NCBI RefSeq assembly: GCF_900111815.1
Contig: NZ_LT630004.1
Span: forward strand, 227,595 to 291,594
Direction of reading: 5' to 3'
DNA: 64,000 bases
Origin: Bacillus massilinigeriensis
GTDB lineage: Bacteria > Bacillota > Bacilli > Bacillales > Cytobacillaceae
Below are positions 52,402 to 61,415 of this stretch, one piece after another. A program made the translations under genes and the position numbers. Each line of letters starts with the position of its first letter. Position 1 is the first letter of the stretch. The notes below the pieces were generated by a model. The model worked only from the letters and a program-made list of their open reading frames with translations, had not been told where the DNA came from and did no database searches.

Positions 52402-52545
52402 CAATTAGGCAGGTCTCCTGACTCCGATTCATCACGTGCTGCGCCTTCCCAGTTTCCCAGTGGCATTGCAGCAGCTCCTCGACTACAGTGGCGGGCTCCG
52501 TACGATTTCAATCTTCCCTATTCTCCTATAAAAGGCACCTAATGA
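52402..52545 (-). ncRNA. Cobalamin riboswitch
   Basis: Read on the minus strand: TTAGGTGCCTTTTATAGGAG, GCCCGCCACTGTA, CACTGGGAAACTGGGAAGGC and the B12 box GAGTCAGGAGACCTGCC in the usual order. With the terminator at 52349-52380 it forms a complete OFF switch for cobT. 52546-52644 has no gene. Confidence 0.94.
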
Positions 52546-52644
52546 AGACTATTAAATTCTTCCCTTTTAGTTAATCACAAATTAATCGAACTGGCAATCC
52601 ATTGAAAACTGAATTTTTACTGCCGAGTCAGAGTGTTGCCATAC

Positions 52645-52947
52645 TTATTTTAAATACCCCTTGCTGACAAGAATATCGTCAAGCGACTTGGTGTCAATCG
52701 TTATTTCCACCACTCCCATATAGCTTGGAGCCACCTCGTATTTATCAAAAACGAGGACAAGCTGATGTTTATTGTTGATATAAAAATTCTGCTCTGGCTT
52801 TATCTTTTCAAAGAAATCAATAGGAACATCTTCCGGGTGTTTAGGGTCTTTTATCCAGTAAACTTTATTTGGATCTTCCCTCATTTGAGCAAGCATTATT
52901 TTCTTCGCTTCCTTGCTTAGCACTTCTACATAAGCATCACTCTTCAT
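52645..52947 (-). CDS. Stand-alone RsiV/DUF3298-like C-terminal domain
   Basis: A 100-residue protein with a good ribosome site GGGAGGTGAGG and start at 52947. FYINNKHQLVLVFDKYEVAPSYMGVVEITI is the closing DUF3298 element of RsiV-type anti-sigma factors. No transmembrane helix, N-terminal sigma-binding part or sigma gene is present. It is either a domain fragment that kept a start site or a small cytoplasmic protein with this fold. Confidence 0.6.
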   Translation of the reverse strand: MKSDAYVEVLSKEAKKIMLAQMREDPNKVYWIKDPKHPEDVPIDFFEKIKPEQNFYINNKHQLVLVFDKYEVAPSYMGVVEITIDTKSLDDILVSKGYLK

Positions 52948-53123
52948 GTCCCTCACCTCCCGATCTATAATCAAGACGAAAAACTATCGGAAAACTTATT
53001 TTTTTGCGGAAAGTCTGTCAACTAGGTCCGCTATCAATTTCGGGTACTAAGCAAAGTAAAAAACAAGTAGAATAAAAGCAGAGAAATTATTACCGAAAAT
53101 TTTTAAAAAAGGTATGATGAAAA

Positions 53124-53699
53124 ATGAATGCATTGATCGTTTCTTATTTGTTTTTTTGTTATATGGCAGGGAACTTGATGGTCGCCTGGTTCGTCGGTAA
53201 AAGGAAAGGAATCAATCTGCAGGAGCACGAAAGCGGGAACCTTGGAGCGCGGAATGCGGGGCGCGTTCTCGGGAAAAAGGCTTTTTTGCTAGTGTTTTTG
53301 GGTGATGGGCTGAAAGGCGCGATTGCTGTTGCGCTGGGAAGAGCGATAGGCCTGGAAGAATGGGTAGTGGCAAGCGGTGCGGTTTTCGCCATTCTTGGTC
53401 ATCTTTATCCTTTTTGGCTTAAGTTTCGTGGGGGGCTAGGGATCGCCACATTTATCGGGGCAGGCATCGCGCTCGATCCGATTCTTTTTCTCGGGATGGT
53501 GCTTGGGACTGCGATTGGATTGCCGCTGCTGCGGAGCCTGACATTAAGCATGCTCGCTGGCTATGCTTTTTATCTAGGAGGATTCGTGCTCTCGGGCAAA
53601 GCGGTGCTCTACAGCCCGATGATGGTTGCCATTATTCTCATCCTGTGGGAACACCGTGATAACCTGCGTAAAGCATGGATTCTTAAACGAAAGAAGTGA
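53124..53699 (+). CDS. PlsY-family acyl-phosphate:glycerol-3-phosphate acyltransferase-like protein
   Basis: A 191-residue protein with five or so helices and the PlsY motifs: ESGNLGARNAGRVLG, GDGLKGAIAVALG and GHLYPFWLKFRGGLGIATF. Classical PlsY has GGKG in the last motif, here GGLG, so this is probably a specialised paralogue. It ends 9 bp before the GNAT-aminotransferase fusion. Ribosome site weak. Confidence 0.82.
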   Translation: MNALIVSYLFFCYMAGNLMVAWFVGKRKGINLQEHESGNLGARNAGRVLGKKAFLLVFLGDGLKGAIAVALGRAIGLEEWVVASGAVFAILGHLYPFWLKFRGGLGIATFIGAGIALDPILFLGMVLGTAIGLPLLRSLTLSMLAGYAFYLGGFVLSGKAVLYSPMMVAIILILWEHRDNLRKAWILKRKK

Positions 53700-53708
53700 G
53701 GAAGAAGT

Positions 53709-55268
53709 ATGTACTGGTGCAAGATTGCTAGGACGGATAGGGAATTTGCTGAAATCGCCAAGTTGAATTATGAAACATTTTCAGAGGAGATTCCCCAGCA
53801 TGAAAAAAATGAGACAGGACTGAGAGTGGACAGGTTTCATGAGGAAAATACTTATATTCTCGTCTATAAAAATACTGTATTTGCTGGAATGGTTGCACTC
53901 CGTGACAAGCGGCCTTTCTCTTTAGATGAAAAAATCGGCAGGGTAGAAAATTTTTTGCCGGGAGAGAACACAAGCAAGCTTTGCGAAATTAGGCTGCTCT
54001 CTGTGAAAAAGGTATTCAGGACAGGCCGGGTCTTCCGCCGTCTCATGGGCGCTATTTGCCAATTCGCTTACGACAGGGGATACGCTGCAGCAGTCATTTC
54101 CGGGACGACAAGGGAGGAAAAGCTGTATAAAGGGATGGGATTCACTCAGTTTGCAGACACAGTAGGCAATGCTGATGCAAGGTTTTTGCCGATGGTGCTG
54201 ACGAGAGAACGCTTTGAAGACCATTTAAAAAATCGCCTGGGAGGAGAAATAGTTTCTTTCTATCCTGGACCTGTCGAGCAAAAAGATACACTGAAGCATA
54301 CAGGGTTGTCCCATAGAAGCGATTTCTTTCGCCGGTTGTTCGATAGGGTGAAGAGCAAACTGCTAGTGCTCTCACAAGCAAACAATGTCAGTGTGCTGGT
54401 AGGCTCTGGAACGCTTGCAAACGATGTCATGCTTGGCCAATTAAAAACTGGAGGGGAGAAAGGGCTGATTCTCTCGAATGGAGAGTTTGGCGGGCGATTG
54501 ATTGCTCAAGCCGAACGCTGGGAGCTTAACTATGAAACGATCGAGCAGAAGTGGGGAGTTCCATTTGATGAAAGTGCTATCCGTGAAAGGCTGGATACCG
54601 GAACGTTCGGCTGGCTGCTCTTCGTCCATGGAGAAACCTCAACGGGAACCTGCAATAATTTTACAAGGCTTTCAGAAATAGCAGGGGCGTATGGTGTGAA
54701 GCTTTGCGCAGACTGTATCAGTACTTTTGGAGCCATGCCGTTTTCCATGAAGGATCTTTATCTCGCCACGACTGCAAGCGGCAAAGCGATTGGCGCTGTC
54801 AGCGGGCTAGCATTTGTCTTTTCTCGGGAAAGTGCCAAACCTTCGCGCATTCCGGTCTACTTGGATCTCTATTCCTATCAGACAAAGAGTATTCCTTTTA
54901 CGATACCTGCTGTGCTTTTAGACAACGTTGCGGAAGCGTTAAGCCGCTATCCCGAAAGGTACTCGGAGCTTCAAAAACGTTACGATTTGCTATGTGAAAC
55001 AGATATTGTAAAGAATTTAGTACTTGATACTCCGGGATACCCGATGATTGTCACGCTCGAACTGCCTCTGACGCTTTCCGGACTTGGGGAGGATCTGATG
55101 CTGAACGGACTATATGTTCACGCGAACAGCAGCTATTTACGAGAGCGGAGCTATATTCAGCTATCCATCATCCAGCCGGGATTCGAATCAGCGCTTGCGG
55201 AGCTCGAAGAAATATATCAGCATTATATTGTTGTTTCCAAAAAGGAAAAAGCCGGAGCCCTAATATGA
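53709..55268 (+). CDS. Fusion: GNAT-type acyltransferase + class V PLP aminotransferase
   Basis: A 519-residue protein. Residues about 1-165 are GNAT-like (YWCKIARTDREFAEIAKLNYETFSEEIPQHE, LCEIRLLSVKKVFRTGRVFRRLMGAICQFAYDRGYAAAVISGTT, YKGMGFTQF), recalling long-chain N-acyl transferases. Residues about 180-510 are a class V aminotransferase (FYPGPVEQKDTLKHTGLSHRSDFF, SGTLANDVMLGQL, VHGETSTGT, CADCISTFGA, TTASGKAIGAVSGLAFVF with the probable PLP Lys). It probably makes an acylated amino compound together with the PlsY-like protein. Product unknown. Confidence 0.75.
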   Translation: MYWCKIARTDREFAEIAKLNYETFSEEIPQHEKNETGLRVDRFHEENTYILVYKNTVFAGMVALRDKRPFSLDEKIGRVENFLPGENTSKLCEIRLLSVKKVFRTGRVFRRLMGAICQFAYDRGYAAAVISGTTREEKLYKGMGFTQFADTVGNADARFLPMVLTRERFEDHLKNRLGGEIVSFYPGPVEQKDTLKHTGLSHRSDFFRRLFDRVKSKLLVLSQANNVSVLVGSGTLANDVMLGQLKTGGEKGLILSNGEFGGRLIAQAERWELNYETIEQKWGVPFDESAIRERLDTGTFGWLLFVHGETSTGTCNNFTRLSEIAGAYGVKLCADCISTFGAMPFSMKDLYLATTASGKAIGAVSGLAFVFSRESAKPSRIPVYLDLYSYQTKSIPFTIPAVLLDNVAEALSRYPERYSELQKRYDLLCETDIVKNLVLDTPGYPMIVTLELPLTLSGLGEDLMLNGLYVHANSSYLRERSYIQLSIIQPGFESALAELEEIYQHYIVVSKKEKAGALI

Positions 55269-55284
55269 GAGGCTCCAGCTTTTT
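55250..55284. terminator. Bidirectional terminator between convergent genes
   Basis: GCCGGAGCC pairs with GGCTCCAGC followed by TTTTTGG; AAAAAGC on the other side serves the MFS gene. Confidence 0.7.
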
Positions 55285-55289
55285 GGAGA

Positions 55290-56531
55290 TCAGCTTTCTT
55301 TTTGCACTTCCTGCGGGACAGCTCCTTTTTTAAAGAGTGGGACCATCGTAAGAATTCCGATTATCATTAGAATGGCTGCTGCTTCAAATATCAGGGTAAT
55401 CGATATGTTAGACTTCAGCCAGCCTGACAATGACATCGAAATGACAGTCGTTCCAATAAACAGCGGGTTCATGATGCCGTTCACTCTGCCGATAAAGGAT
55501 TCTTCCGTGTTTTGCAGGATCATTGTATTGATGCCGATATGAATACAAGGCATGAGAAGTCCTGCGAAAAATTCGAAAGCGAGCGTTACTCCAAATACGG
55601 TGGACCACCCTATTCCAACAAATCCAATGGCACTCGCAGCCATACCGATGGAAAGCAAGATTTGCGGTGTTGCTTTGCGGGAGAGCGCAAGTGCAACACC
55701 TCCGCCCAAAACCATTCCAATCCCGAATGCGGCCATGAGCCATTGCAGGTTTTCCTTTGGAAGTCCAAGCCGTTCGGTGATGATGAATACGCCAAGCGGC
55801 TGGGTGAGACCAACACCAAGCCCTGCTGCTGCAAAGCAGGCCCCTAGAAGCGTCAATGGCTTGCTGCTCCACACATAGCGGAAACCTGCTTTCATTTCTT
55901 GCACCAATGTTGTGGCAGGACGGCTTTCAGAAGATACTTGATCTGCCGGAAGCAATAGGAGCGCAGCAGCGGACAGCAGGAAAGCTACGCCCATGATGGC
56001 GATTGCCGCAAGGATGCCGAACTCCTGATATACAAACGTTCCAATCACCGGTCCGAGAATCATAAAGAGAGCAAATACCGTCTGGTAGACAGACATTCCC
56101 ATTTGCACAAGCCGTTCCGGCACATGGAGCTTGAACAGCTTCATCCCAGAAGGCTGGGAAAATTGCGAAAGGATAGACGAGAATAGAGTGGCAAAGAATA
56201 TCACTTTCCAGCTTCCGAAGAATAACGTCAAAAGGACGATAAACACTGAAAGGGCGCTCAACAAGTCACACCAAATCATCGTTTTCTTCGGCCGCCATCT
56301 ATCGGCAAAAGTCCCTCCGATGAAGGAGAACAGGAAGATTGGCGCATATTCGGCAACGGAAATCATCGATACGGCAATCGGGTTTCCATCCGTTTTTTCG
56401 ATTACATAAAGCAAAATAGAGTAATTCCTCACCCAAATCCCGATCTGAAGAAAAAAGACGGACAAGAGAATGGTTCTGATTACTTTGTTTTGAAACAAGC
56501 TGCCCATGCTTAATTTCTCATCGCTAGACAT
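55290..56531 (-). CDS. MFS exporter (MFS_3/enterobactin-exporter-like)
   Basis: A 413-residue protein, 12 helices, with RTILLSVFFLQIGIWVRNYSILLYVIEKTDG at the start and motif FSFIGGTFADRWRPKKTMI (loop 2-3). Relatives export small molecules or siderophore-like compounds. The ribosome site GGAGG lies in a hairpin directly before the ATG, within a 217-nt structured leader. Confidence 0.85.
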   Translation of the reverse strand: MSSDEKLSMGSLFQNKVIRTILLSVFFLQIGIWVRNYSILLYVIEKTDGNPIAVSMISVAEYAPIFLFSFIGGTFADRWRPKKTMIWCDLLSALSVFIVLLTLFFGSWKVIFFATLFSSILSQFSQPSGMKLFKLHVPERLVQMGMSVYQTVFALFMILGPVIGTFVYQEFGILAAIAIMGVAFLLSAAALLLLPADQVSSESRPATTLVQEMKAGFRYVWSSKPLTLLGACFAAAGLGVGLTQPLGVFIITERLGLPKENLQWLMAAFGIGMVLGGGVALALSRKATPQILLSIGMAASAIGFVGIGWSTVFGVTLAFEFFAGLLMPCIHIGINTMILQNTEESFIGRVNGIMNPLFIGTTVISMSLSGWLKSNISITLIFEAAAILMIIGILTMVPLFKKGAVPQEVQKES

Positions 56532-56783
56532 AAAAAAACCTCCATTCCAATCCGGACAGGAGGCAGCATTATCAGGAAAAACAAGTCAGAACAGGACATC
56601 GCGATAGCTGTCCTATTTTATCCGATTTGGCAATCCTAAAGGGCATACTAATCCTATCCAGAAAAAATCGCACAAGTATAGTTACGAATGTTTTTCTAAA
56701 ACAGGATTAGTTGATCATCGCCCTTTGGTCACCCTTCCATTAATTAGTAACTATATATTACTTGAATAATAGTAAAAATTCAA
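56532..56783 (-). promoter_or_regulatory. Promoter and long structured leader RNA of the MFS gene
   Basis: Promoter TTGAAT (56783-56778), 17 bp, TAATAT (56760-56755). The predicted leader of about 217 nt contains an outer stem AAAGGGC/GCCCTTT (56638-56644, 56720-56726), an inner ACTAATCCT/AGGATTAGT (56647-56655, 56703-56711), a hairpin AGGACA/TGTCCT (56593-56614) and CCTCC...GGAGG (56539-56563) followed by TTTTTTT and ATG. The last hairpin carries the ribosome site and looks like a terminator, so ligand- or protein-dependent control is likely. It matches no riboswitch class I know. Confidence 0.65.
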
Positions 56784-57027
56784 TAAGAATATTAGCCTGT
56801 TTCCAAAAATTTCTCCAATCATGACAGGCAGCTGATTGAAAAAGCAAAAATTTAGACCTTGCGAACGAGCCGAGGGTACCATCCAGATTGCGCCTGTAAA
56901 GGTAAAAGAGAAATCTTTCCCACCTTCTTTATTAGGAAAAAGGTCTCGGTGACGTATATAATGGATAATGGAGCTATGGGATACATATGTATTATTTTTA
57001 CTACATCATTGCAGGAGGTGCCTTGAT

Positions 57028-58110
57028 TTGACTGAGACGATCATGCAGGAAGCAGAAAAATTCATCCGCACGGCATATAGAGAGCTGAATAAACCAGAGA
57101 AAATGGCAGAGGAGAGAATTTCTGAGATTTCAGCGGAAATTAGCGAGAAAGGGTACTATACTCATACATTTGAAGAGCTTGAACACGGTGCCAGAATGGC
57201 GTGGAGGAACAGTAATCGTTGCATTGGAAGGCTGTTTTGGGAAACATTGACGGTATTTGACAAGCGCCATCTTGAAAAAGAAGAAGACATTCGGGACGAG
57301 GTATATAAGCATCTCGATTTTGCCGGAAACAAGGGGAAAATCCGTCCGGCTATCACGGTCTTCAGTCAAGCAAAGCCAGATGTGGCGACGATTCGCTTTT
57401 GGAATCACCAAATTATCCGCTATGCGGGGTATGAGACAGAGAACGGTGTATTAGGCGATCCGGCTTCGATAGAATTGACCCGCGCCTGCGAAAAGCTGGG
57501 CTGGAAAGGTGAAGGGACGCGTTTCGATGTATTGCCGCTTGTCATTCAGATCGGCGATCAAGAGCCGAAGTGGTACGAAATCCCGAAGGAGCATGTGCTA
57601 GAAGTGGAACTTCGCCATCCAGAGTACAGCTGGTTTGCTGAAATGGGGTTGAAGTGGTATGCGGTTCCACTCATTTCCGATATGATGCTCGAAATAGGCG
57701 GCATCCAGTATAACGCAGCTCCTTTTAACGGCTGGTATATGGCAACCGAAATCGGGGCCCGCAACTTTGCTGATGAATTCCGGTATAATATGCTGCCGGA
57801 AGTGGCGGAACGTATGGGGTTAAATGTGAAAAAGAACACATCATTATGGAAGGACCGAGCGATCGTCGAATTAAATGCCAGCGTGCTGCATTCTTTCCAC
57901 GAGGATCAAGTCGCCATTGTCGACCATCACACAGCAGCAAGCCAATTCAAGGTTTTCGAGGATAAGGAGAAAGAGTGCGGCCGCCACCTCACAGGTGATT
58001 GGACATGGCTCATTCCGCCAGTTTCCCCTGCGGCCACACACGTTTTCCATCAAGGCTATGATAACGAAATGCAATCGCCAAACTATATGCACCAACCAAA
58101 AGCTTACTAA
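57028..58110 (+). CDS. nos: Bacterial nitric-oxide synthase oxygenase
   Basis: A 360-residue protein. TTG start at 57028 with GGAGGTG 9 bp upstream; the longer frame from 56968 is not needed. WRNSNRCIGR holds the heme-ligand Cys (about residue 65). FNGWYMATEIGARNFADE, RYNMLPEVAERMGL, LHSFHEDQVAIVDHHTAASQF, WTWLIPPVSPAATHVFHQ are the oxygenase signatures. Only the oxygenase domain is present, as in Bacillus; electrons come from cellular flavodoxins. It makes NO from arginine. Confidence 0.97.
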   Translation: MTETIMQEAEKFIRTAYRELNKPEKMAEERISEISAEISEKGYYTHTFEELEHGARMAWRNSNRCIGRLFWETLTVFDKRHLEKEEDIRDEVYKHLDFAGNKGKIRPAITVFSQAKPDVATIRFWNHQIIRYAGYETENGVLGDPASIELTRACEKLGWKGEGTRFDVLPLVIQIGDQEPKWYEIPKEHVLEVELRHPEYSWFAEMGLKWYAVPLISDMMLEIGGIQYNAAPFNGWYMATEIGARNFADEFRYNMLPEVAERMGLNVKKNTSLWKDRAIVELNASVLHSFHEDQVAIVDHHTAASQFKVFEDKEKECGRHLTGDWTWLIPPVSPAATHVFHQGYDNEMQSPNYMHQPKAY

Positions 58111-58270
58111 GGCAAGGAAGAGGTTGTCCAAAATGGGACGCCCCTTTTTTGTTTTTAGATAAGGGAACTTGATTTGCTGCTGGATTTTATCATTTTTCTT
58201 TAGTGAAATCACACTTTAAAGGGAATCAGCGGCAAATAAAGAATACTTTTTAAATGAAGGGGGAGGAAAG

Positions 58271-58627
58271 ATGAAAGAATTAGACTGGAATGACCATATT
58301 TGCGACTTGGAAAAAGGCTTGCTATCACCTGACGTACGCTGTTCTCCTGAAGCCATCGGTTCCATGCTATCAAAAAATTTCTTTGAATTCGGCAGCTCCG
58401 GCAAAGTCATTACGCGGGAGGATTGCGTTGGGGAGAATGGATTGGATGTAAGGGATATGGAATTATATGATTTTGCTGTCCGCTATATTTCAGAAGATGC
58501 GGTTCTCGCGACTTACAGGCTGACGGACAGGACTAGAGACAGGGAAACGTTGCGGAGTTCTATTTGGAAAAAGGAAGAAGGCGCATGGCGAATGTTTTTC
58601 CATCAGGGGACCATTGCAGCTAGATGA
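58271..58627 (+). CDS. DUF4440/NTF2-like protein
   Basis: A 118-residue protein with SPEAIGSMLSKNFFEFGSSGKVITRED, VRYISEDAVLATYRLT and WRMFFHQGTI, typical of DUF4440 proteins with the NTF2 fold. It overlaps the next gene by 4 bp. Function unknown. Before it, 58111-58270 is gene-free apart from a weak GTCC/GGAC hairpin with T-run at about 58127-58150. Confidence 0.85.
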   Translation: MKELDWNDHICDLEKGLLSPDVRCSPEAIGSMLSKNFFEFGSSGKVITREDCVGENGLDVRDMELYDFAVRYISEDAVLATYRLTDRTRDRETLRSSIWKKEEGAWRMFFHQGTIAAR

Positions 58628-59187
58628 AGATTTCAGTCATTCGGCATGGGAGATCGCTTTGCACGGAAAATCATCCTGTCACTGCGCAAGCGTTCCGAAA
58701 TTGGGTGGAAAAATACAACAGAATGGGAGTCTTCGAGGAGGCGGAATATAATTCGATTGCCATCAAAGCAATCGAAAATGCCAATTTTATTTTGACTAGT
58801 GATTATAAGCGAGCCATCCAATCTGCGAACCTGCTCGGCTGCAGCGGGAATGTGGAGATTCATGCTATTTTTCGCGAAGCGGAGTTGCCGCTGCCTCCAC
58901 TGAATCGTTTGCGCCTGAAACTTCGCCCTGTCATTTGGTCCGTTCTCTTCCGCTGTCTTTGGCTGCTAGGTGTCCCGGCGTCCTGTGAATCGCTGACGGA
59001 TGCGCGAGAAAGGGCGGTAAAAGCTGCGGACCTTCTTATCAGCTATGCCGAAGAACACCAGTCTGTTGTACTTGTCGGACACGCTTTTTTTAACAGGCTG
59101 ATTGGGGTAGAGCTTATGAAAAGAGGATGGAAGGGCCAAAAGCCTGGCAGCAAAAATTGGAGCTGTTCGACCTACCATTACGGGTAG
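58624..59187 (+). CDS. Histidine-phosphatase-family protein
   Basis: A 187-residue protein beginning MKISVIRHGRS (catalytic RHG). TSDYKRAIQSANLL and VVLVGHAFFNRLIG supply the second His; the PGAM-like phosphatase fold is clear. Substrate not known. Translation is coupled to the preceding DUF4440 gene by ATGA overlap. Confidence 0.88.
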   Translation: MKISVIRHGRSLCTENHPVTAQAFRNWVEKYNRMGVFEEAEYNSIAIKAIENANFILTSDYKRAIQSANLLGCSGNVEIHAIFREAELPLPPLNRLRLKLRPVIWSVLFRCLWLLGVPASCESLTDARERAVKAADLLISYAEEHQSVVLVGHAFFNRLIGVELMKRGWKGQKPGSKNWSCSTYHYG

Positions 59188-59259
59188 TTTCCTTTACCAC
59201 GCTTTTTCATGGAATATGGTACATTAAAGAAAATGATAATGTACTGAGGAGATATAGCG

Positions 59260-59937
59260 ATGACTACTATTCTTGTCGCAGATGATGATAAAAATGTGAG
59301 ATATCTTGTGAATGTAAATATCAGGGAAGAGGGCTACACCGTCCTTCAGGCTGCCAATGGCCGCGAAGCGCTGGACCTGCTTTGCAATCAAAAAGTCGAT
59401 CTAGCCATCATTGATGTCATGATGCCCGAAATAGATGGATTCCAACTGACGAAAGAAGTGAAATCGCTCTATGGGATCCCGGTGATTCTGCTTACTGCAA
59501 AGGGTCAGATCAGCGATAAGGAAACAGGATTCCGTCTTGGCGCGGATGACTATATCGTGAAACCATTCAATCCAAAAGAACTCATTTTTCGCATCCAGGC
59601 GATATTGCGAAGGTACAATAAACCGAGCGAATCGGTCGTAAGCATTGGGGATGTAATTATCAACCGGAAAACCTTCGAGGTGGAAGTGGGAAAGCGGACA
59701 CTACTGTTGCCGTTAAAAGAGTTCGAACTGCTCTACTATATGGCATCCTATCCAAACCAGGTTCTCGAAAGGTCACAAATCATCGATAACGTATGGGGGC
59801 TTGATTTTGAAGGGGATGAGAGGACCGTAAATGTCCACGTCAAGCGGCTGCGCGAAAGATTTTCCTCTTTCTCTTCTGACATTTCTATCAAAACGGTTCG
59901 AGGGCTTGGCTATATGCTGGAGGCGAAAATGGAATGA
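59260..59937 (+). CDS. OmpR-family response regulator
   Basis: A 225-residue protein. Receiver: ADDDKNVR acidic pocket, LAIIDVMMPEIDGF (phosphorylated Asp about 53), VILLTAKG and IVKPFNPKEL. C-terminal winged helix (DVIINRKTFEVEV, PLKEFELLYYMASYPNQVLERSQIIDNVWG, RTVNVHVKRLRERF). It overlaps the kinase by 4 bp. Direct repeats at 61320-61336 are a candidate target. Confidence 0.95.
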   Translation: MTTILVADDDKNVRYLVNVNIREEGYTVLQAANGREALDLLCNQKVDLAIIDVMMPEIDGFQLTKEVKSLYGIPVILLTAKGQISDKETGFRLGADDYIVKPFNPKELIFRIQAILRRYNKPSESVVSIGDVIINRKTFEVEVGKRTLLLPLKEFELLYYMASYPNQVLERSQIIDNVWGLDFEGDERTVNVHVKRLRERFSSFSSDISIKTVRGLGYMLEAKME

Positions 59938-61313
59938 AGTCACTCTACTCGCGGTTTGCTCTCACGACGGTTGGAATCATGCTGCTAAGCTTCGTCCTTG
60001 GTCTCATGGCGGCAAACAGCTATTACCATAATGCGATCAAGCATCGCAATGATGAAAAAAATACGAAAATTGCAAGGGGATTTGCGGACTATATTGAAGA
60101 AGAGCAGCCGAAGAACCTGGAAAAATACTTGGAGAGCGCTGCATCCTCCGGATATCAGATTTATATGGTTAACGCTAAGAACGAAGACAAGTTTTTTGGC
60201 GCTGAGTTCCGTCAGTATAACCTGCCGGACAGCTCAAGGAAAAAAGTGTTGAGCGGGGATGTATACCACGGTATGCGCGATTTTCCGAAGCAGCTTTTTG
60301 TCACCGGATTTTTCGCAAACGAGCTGACGAACACGGTTGGCGTTTCGTTTCAGTATGACGGAGAGCAGTATGGACTGTTCGTCAGGCCGGATATCAGAAT
60401 GCTCTTTAACGAAGTGCATAGTCTGCTTGGCTGGATTATTGCGATAATGGCTGTTCTCACCGTTTTCTTTGTACTGATTTCCTCTAAATTTATGGTAAGT
60501 CCGATCACTCAGCTGACAGTTGCGACAAAAGAAATTCATGGCGGGAATTTCGATGTGGAGCTCGATATTAACCGGAGCGATGAGATCGGCCAGCTGGCGA
60601 AAAGCTTTAAGGAAATGCTGATCAAGCTTGGTCAGCTCGACATTGTACGAAGCGAGTTTGTCTCGAATGTCTCTCACGATATTCAGACACCGCTCCTCAA
60701 TATCCAAGGCTATACGAAGCTCTTGGAAAAAGGGGATATAACAGAGGAAGAAAGGAAGCACTACTTTCGGGTCATCGGGGAGGAGGCGAGCAGACTTTCC
60801 TCGCTCACGCAGCAGCTGCTCGTACTTAAGTCTGTTGATAAAAAGGAAAAAAGCTTCATGCGGCCAGCTGTTTTCAATCTTGCAGAGCAAATCAAGGACC
60901 TCTTGCGAAAGTATTTATGGCTATTAGACGAAAAGGGAATTGGAGTGAATTATTCGCTGCCGGATATTGATTTTCACGGTGATCCATCCCTCCTCTACAA
61001 TGTATGGGAGAACCTGTTGACAAATAGCATGAAGTATAACAAGGAAAACGGAGAGATAGAAATTCTTCTGTCAGATGAAGGAGAATCTATCAAAATTCTG
61101 TTCAAGGATACCGGCATCGGTCTCACTGATGAGGAACAGGAGAGAATCTTTGATCGTTTTTATCGCGTGGACCATTCTCGGTCAAAGGTAGAAGGGACAG
61201 GATTAGGGCTGTCCATTGCAAAAAGTATCGTAGAAATGCATGAAGGGTCGCTCGATGTGGAAAGTGAGCCTGGCAAAGGATCTATCTTTACAGTACTGCT
61301 TCCGAAAATGTAA
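59934..61313 (+). CDS. Sensor histidine kinase
   Basis: A 459-residue protein. TM1 at residues about 7-27, extracytoplasmic sensor of about 130 residues (YADYIEEEQPKNLEKYLESAASSG-like), TM2 at about 163-185, HAMP, HisKA with VSNVSHDIQTPLLNIQGYTKLL (His about 248) and HATPase (WENLLTNSMKYNKENG, DTGIGL, GTGLGLSIAK). It partners the response regulator. Signal unknown. Confidence 0.95.
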   Translation: MKSLYSRFALTTVGIMLLSFVLGLMAANSYYHNAIKHRNDEKNTKIARGFADYIEEEQPKNLEKYLESAASSGYQIYMVNAKNEDKFFGAEFRQYNLPDSSRKKVLSGDVYHGMRDFPKQLFVTGFFANELTNTVGVSFQYDGEQYGLFVRPDIRMLFNEVHSLLGWIIAIMAVLTVFFVLISSKFMVSPITQLTVATKEIHGGNFDVELDINRSDEIGQLAKSFKEMLIKLGQLDIVRSEFVSNVSHDIQTPLLNIQGYTKLLEKGDITEEERKHYFRVIGEEASRLSSLTQQLLVLKSVDKKEKSFMRPAVFNLAEQIKDLLRKYLWLLDEKGIGVNYSLPDIDFHGDPSLLYNVWENLLTNSMKYNKENGEIEILLSDEGESIKILFKDTGIGLTDEEQERIFDRFYRVDHSRSKVEGTGLGLSIAKSIVEMHEGSLDVESEPGKGSIFTVLLPKM

Positions 61314-61319
61314 TATTGC

Positions 61320-61336
61320 GTTCACCTTCCGTTCAC
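61320..61336. promoter_or_regulatory. Direct repeats, candidate response-regulator site
   Basis: GTTCAC at 61320-61325 and again at 61331-61336: 11-bp spacing, one helical turn, as bound by OmpR-type regulators. They lie upstream of the 61416 gene and the MMPL gene. Confidence 0.5.
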
Positions 61337-61415
61337 TTTTACCTATTATTATAGGATTAAAGGTGGACGGTTTTTTTATTCCGTTCCAACGAAACATAGG
61401 GAAGGGGAATTTTTT

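Noticed and set aside
56860-57027. T-box or other known riboswitch upstream of nos
   Set aside because: GAGGGTACC and GGTCTC blocks were considered, but no T-box consensus, specifier stem or terminator with T-run could be built.
60234-60890. 218-codon minus-strand frame over the histidine kinase
   Set aside because: Fully inside the kinase gene, no ribosome site, no recognisable domain.
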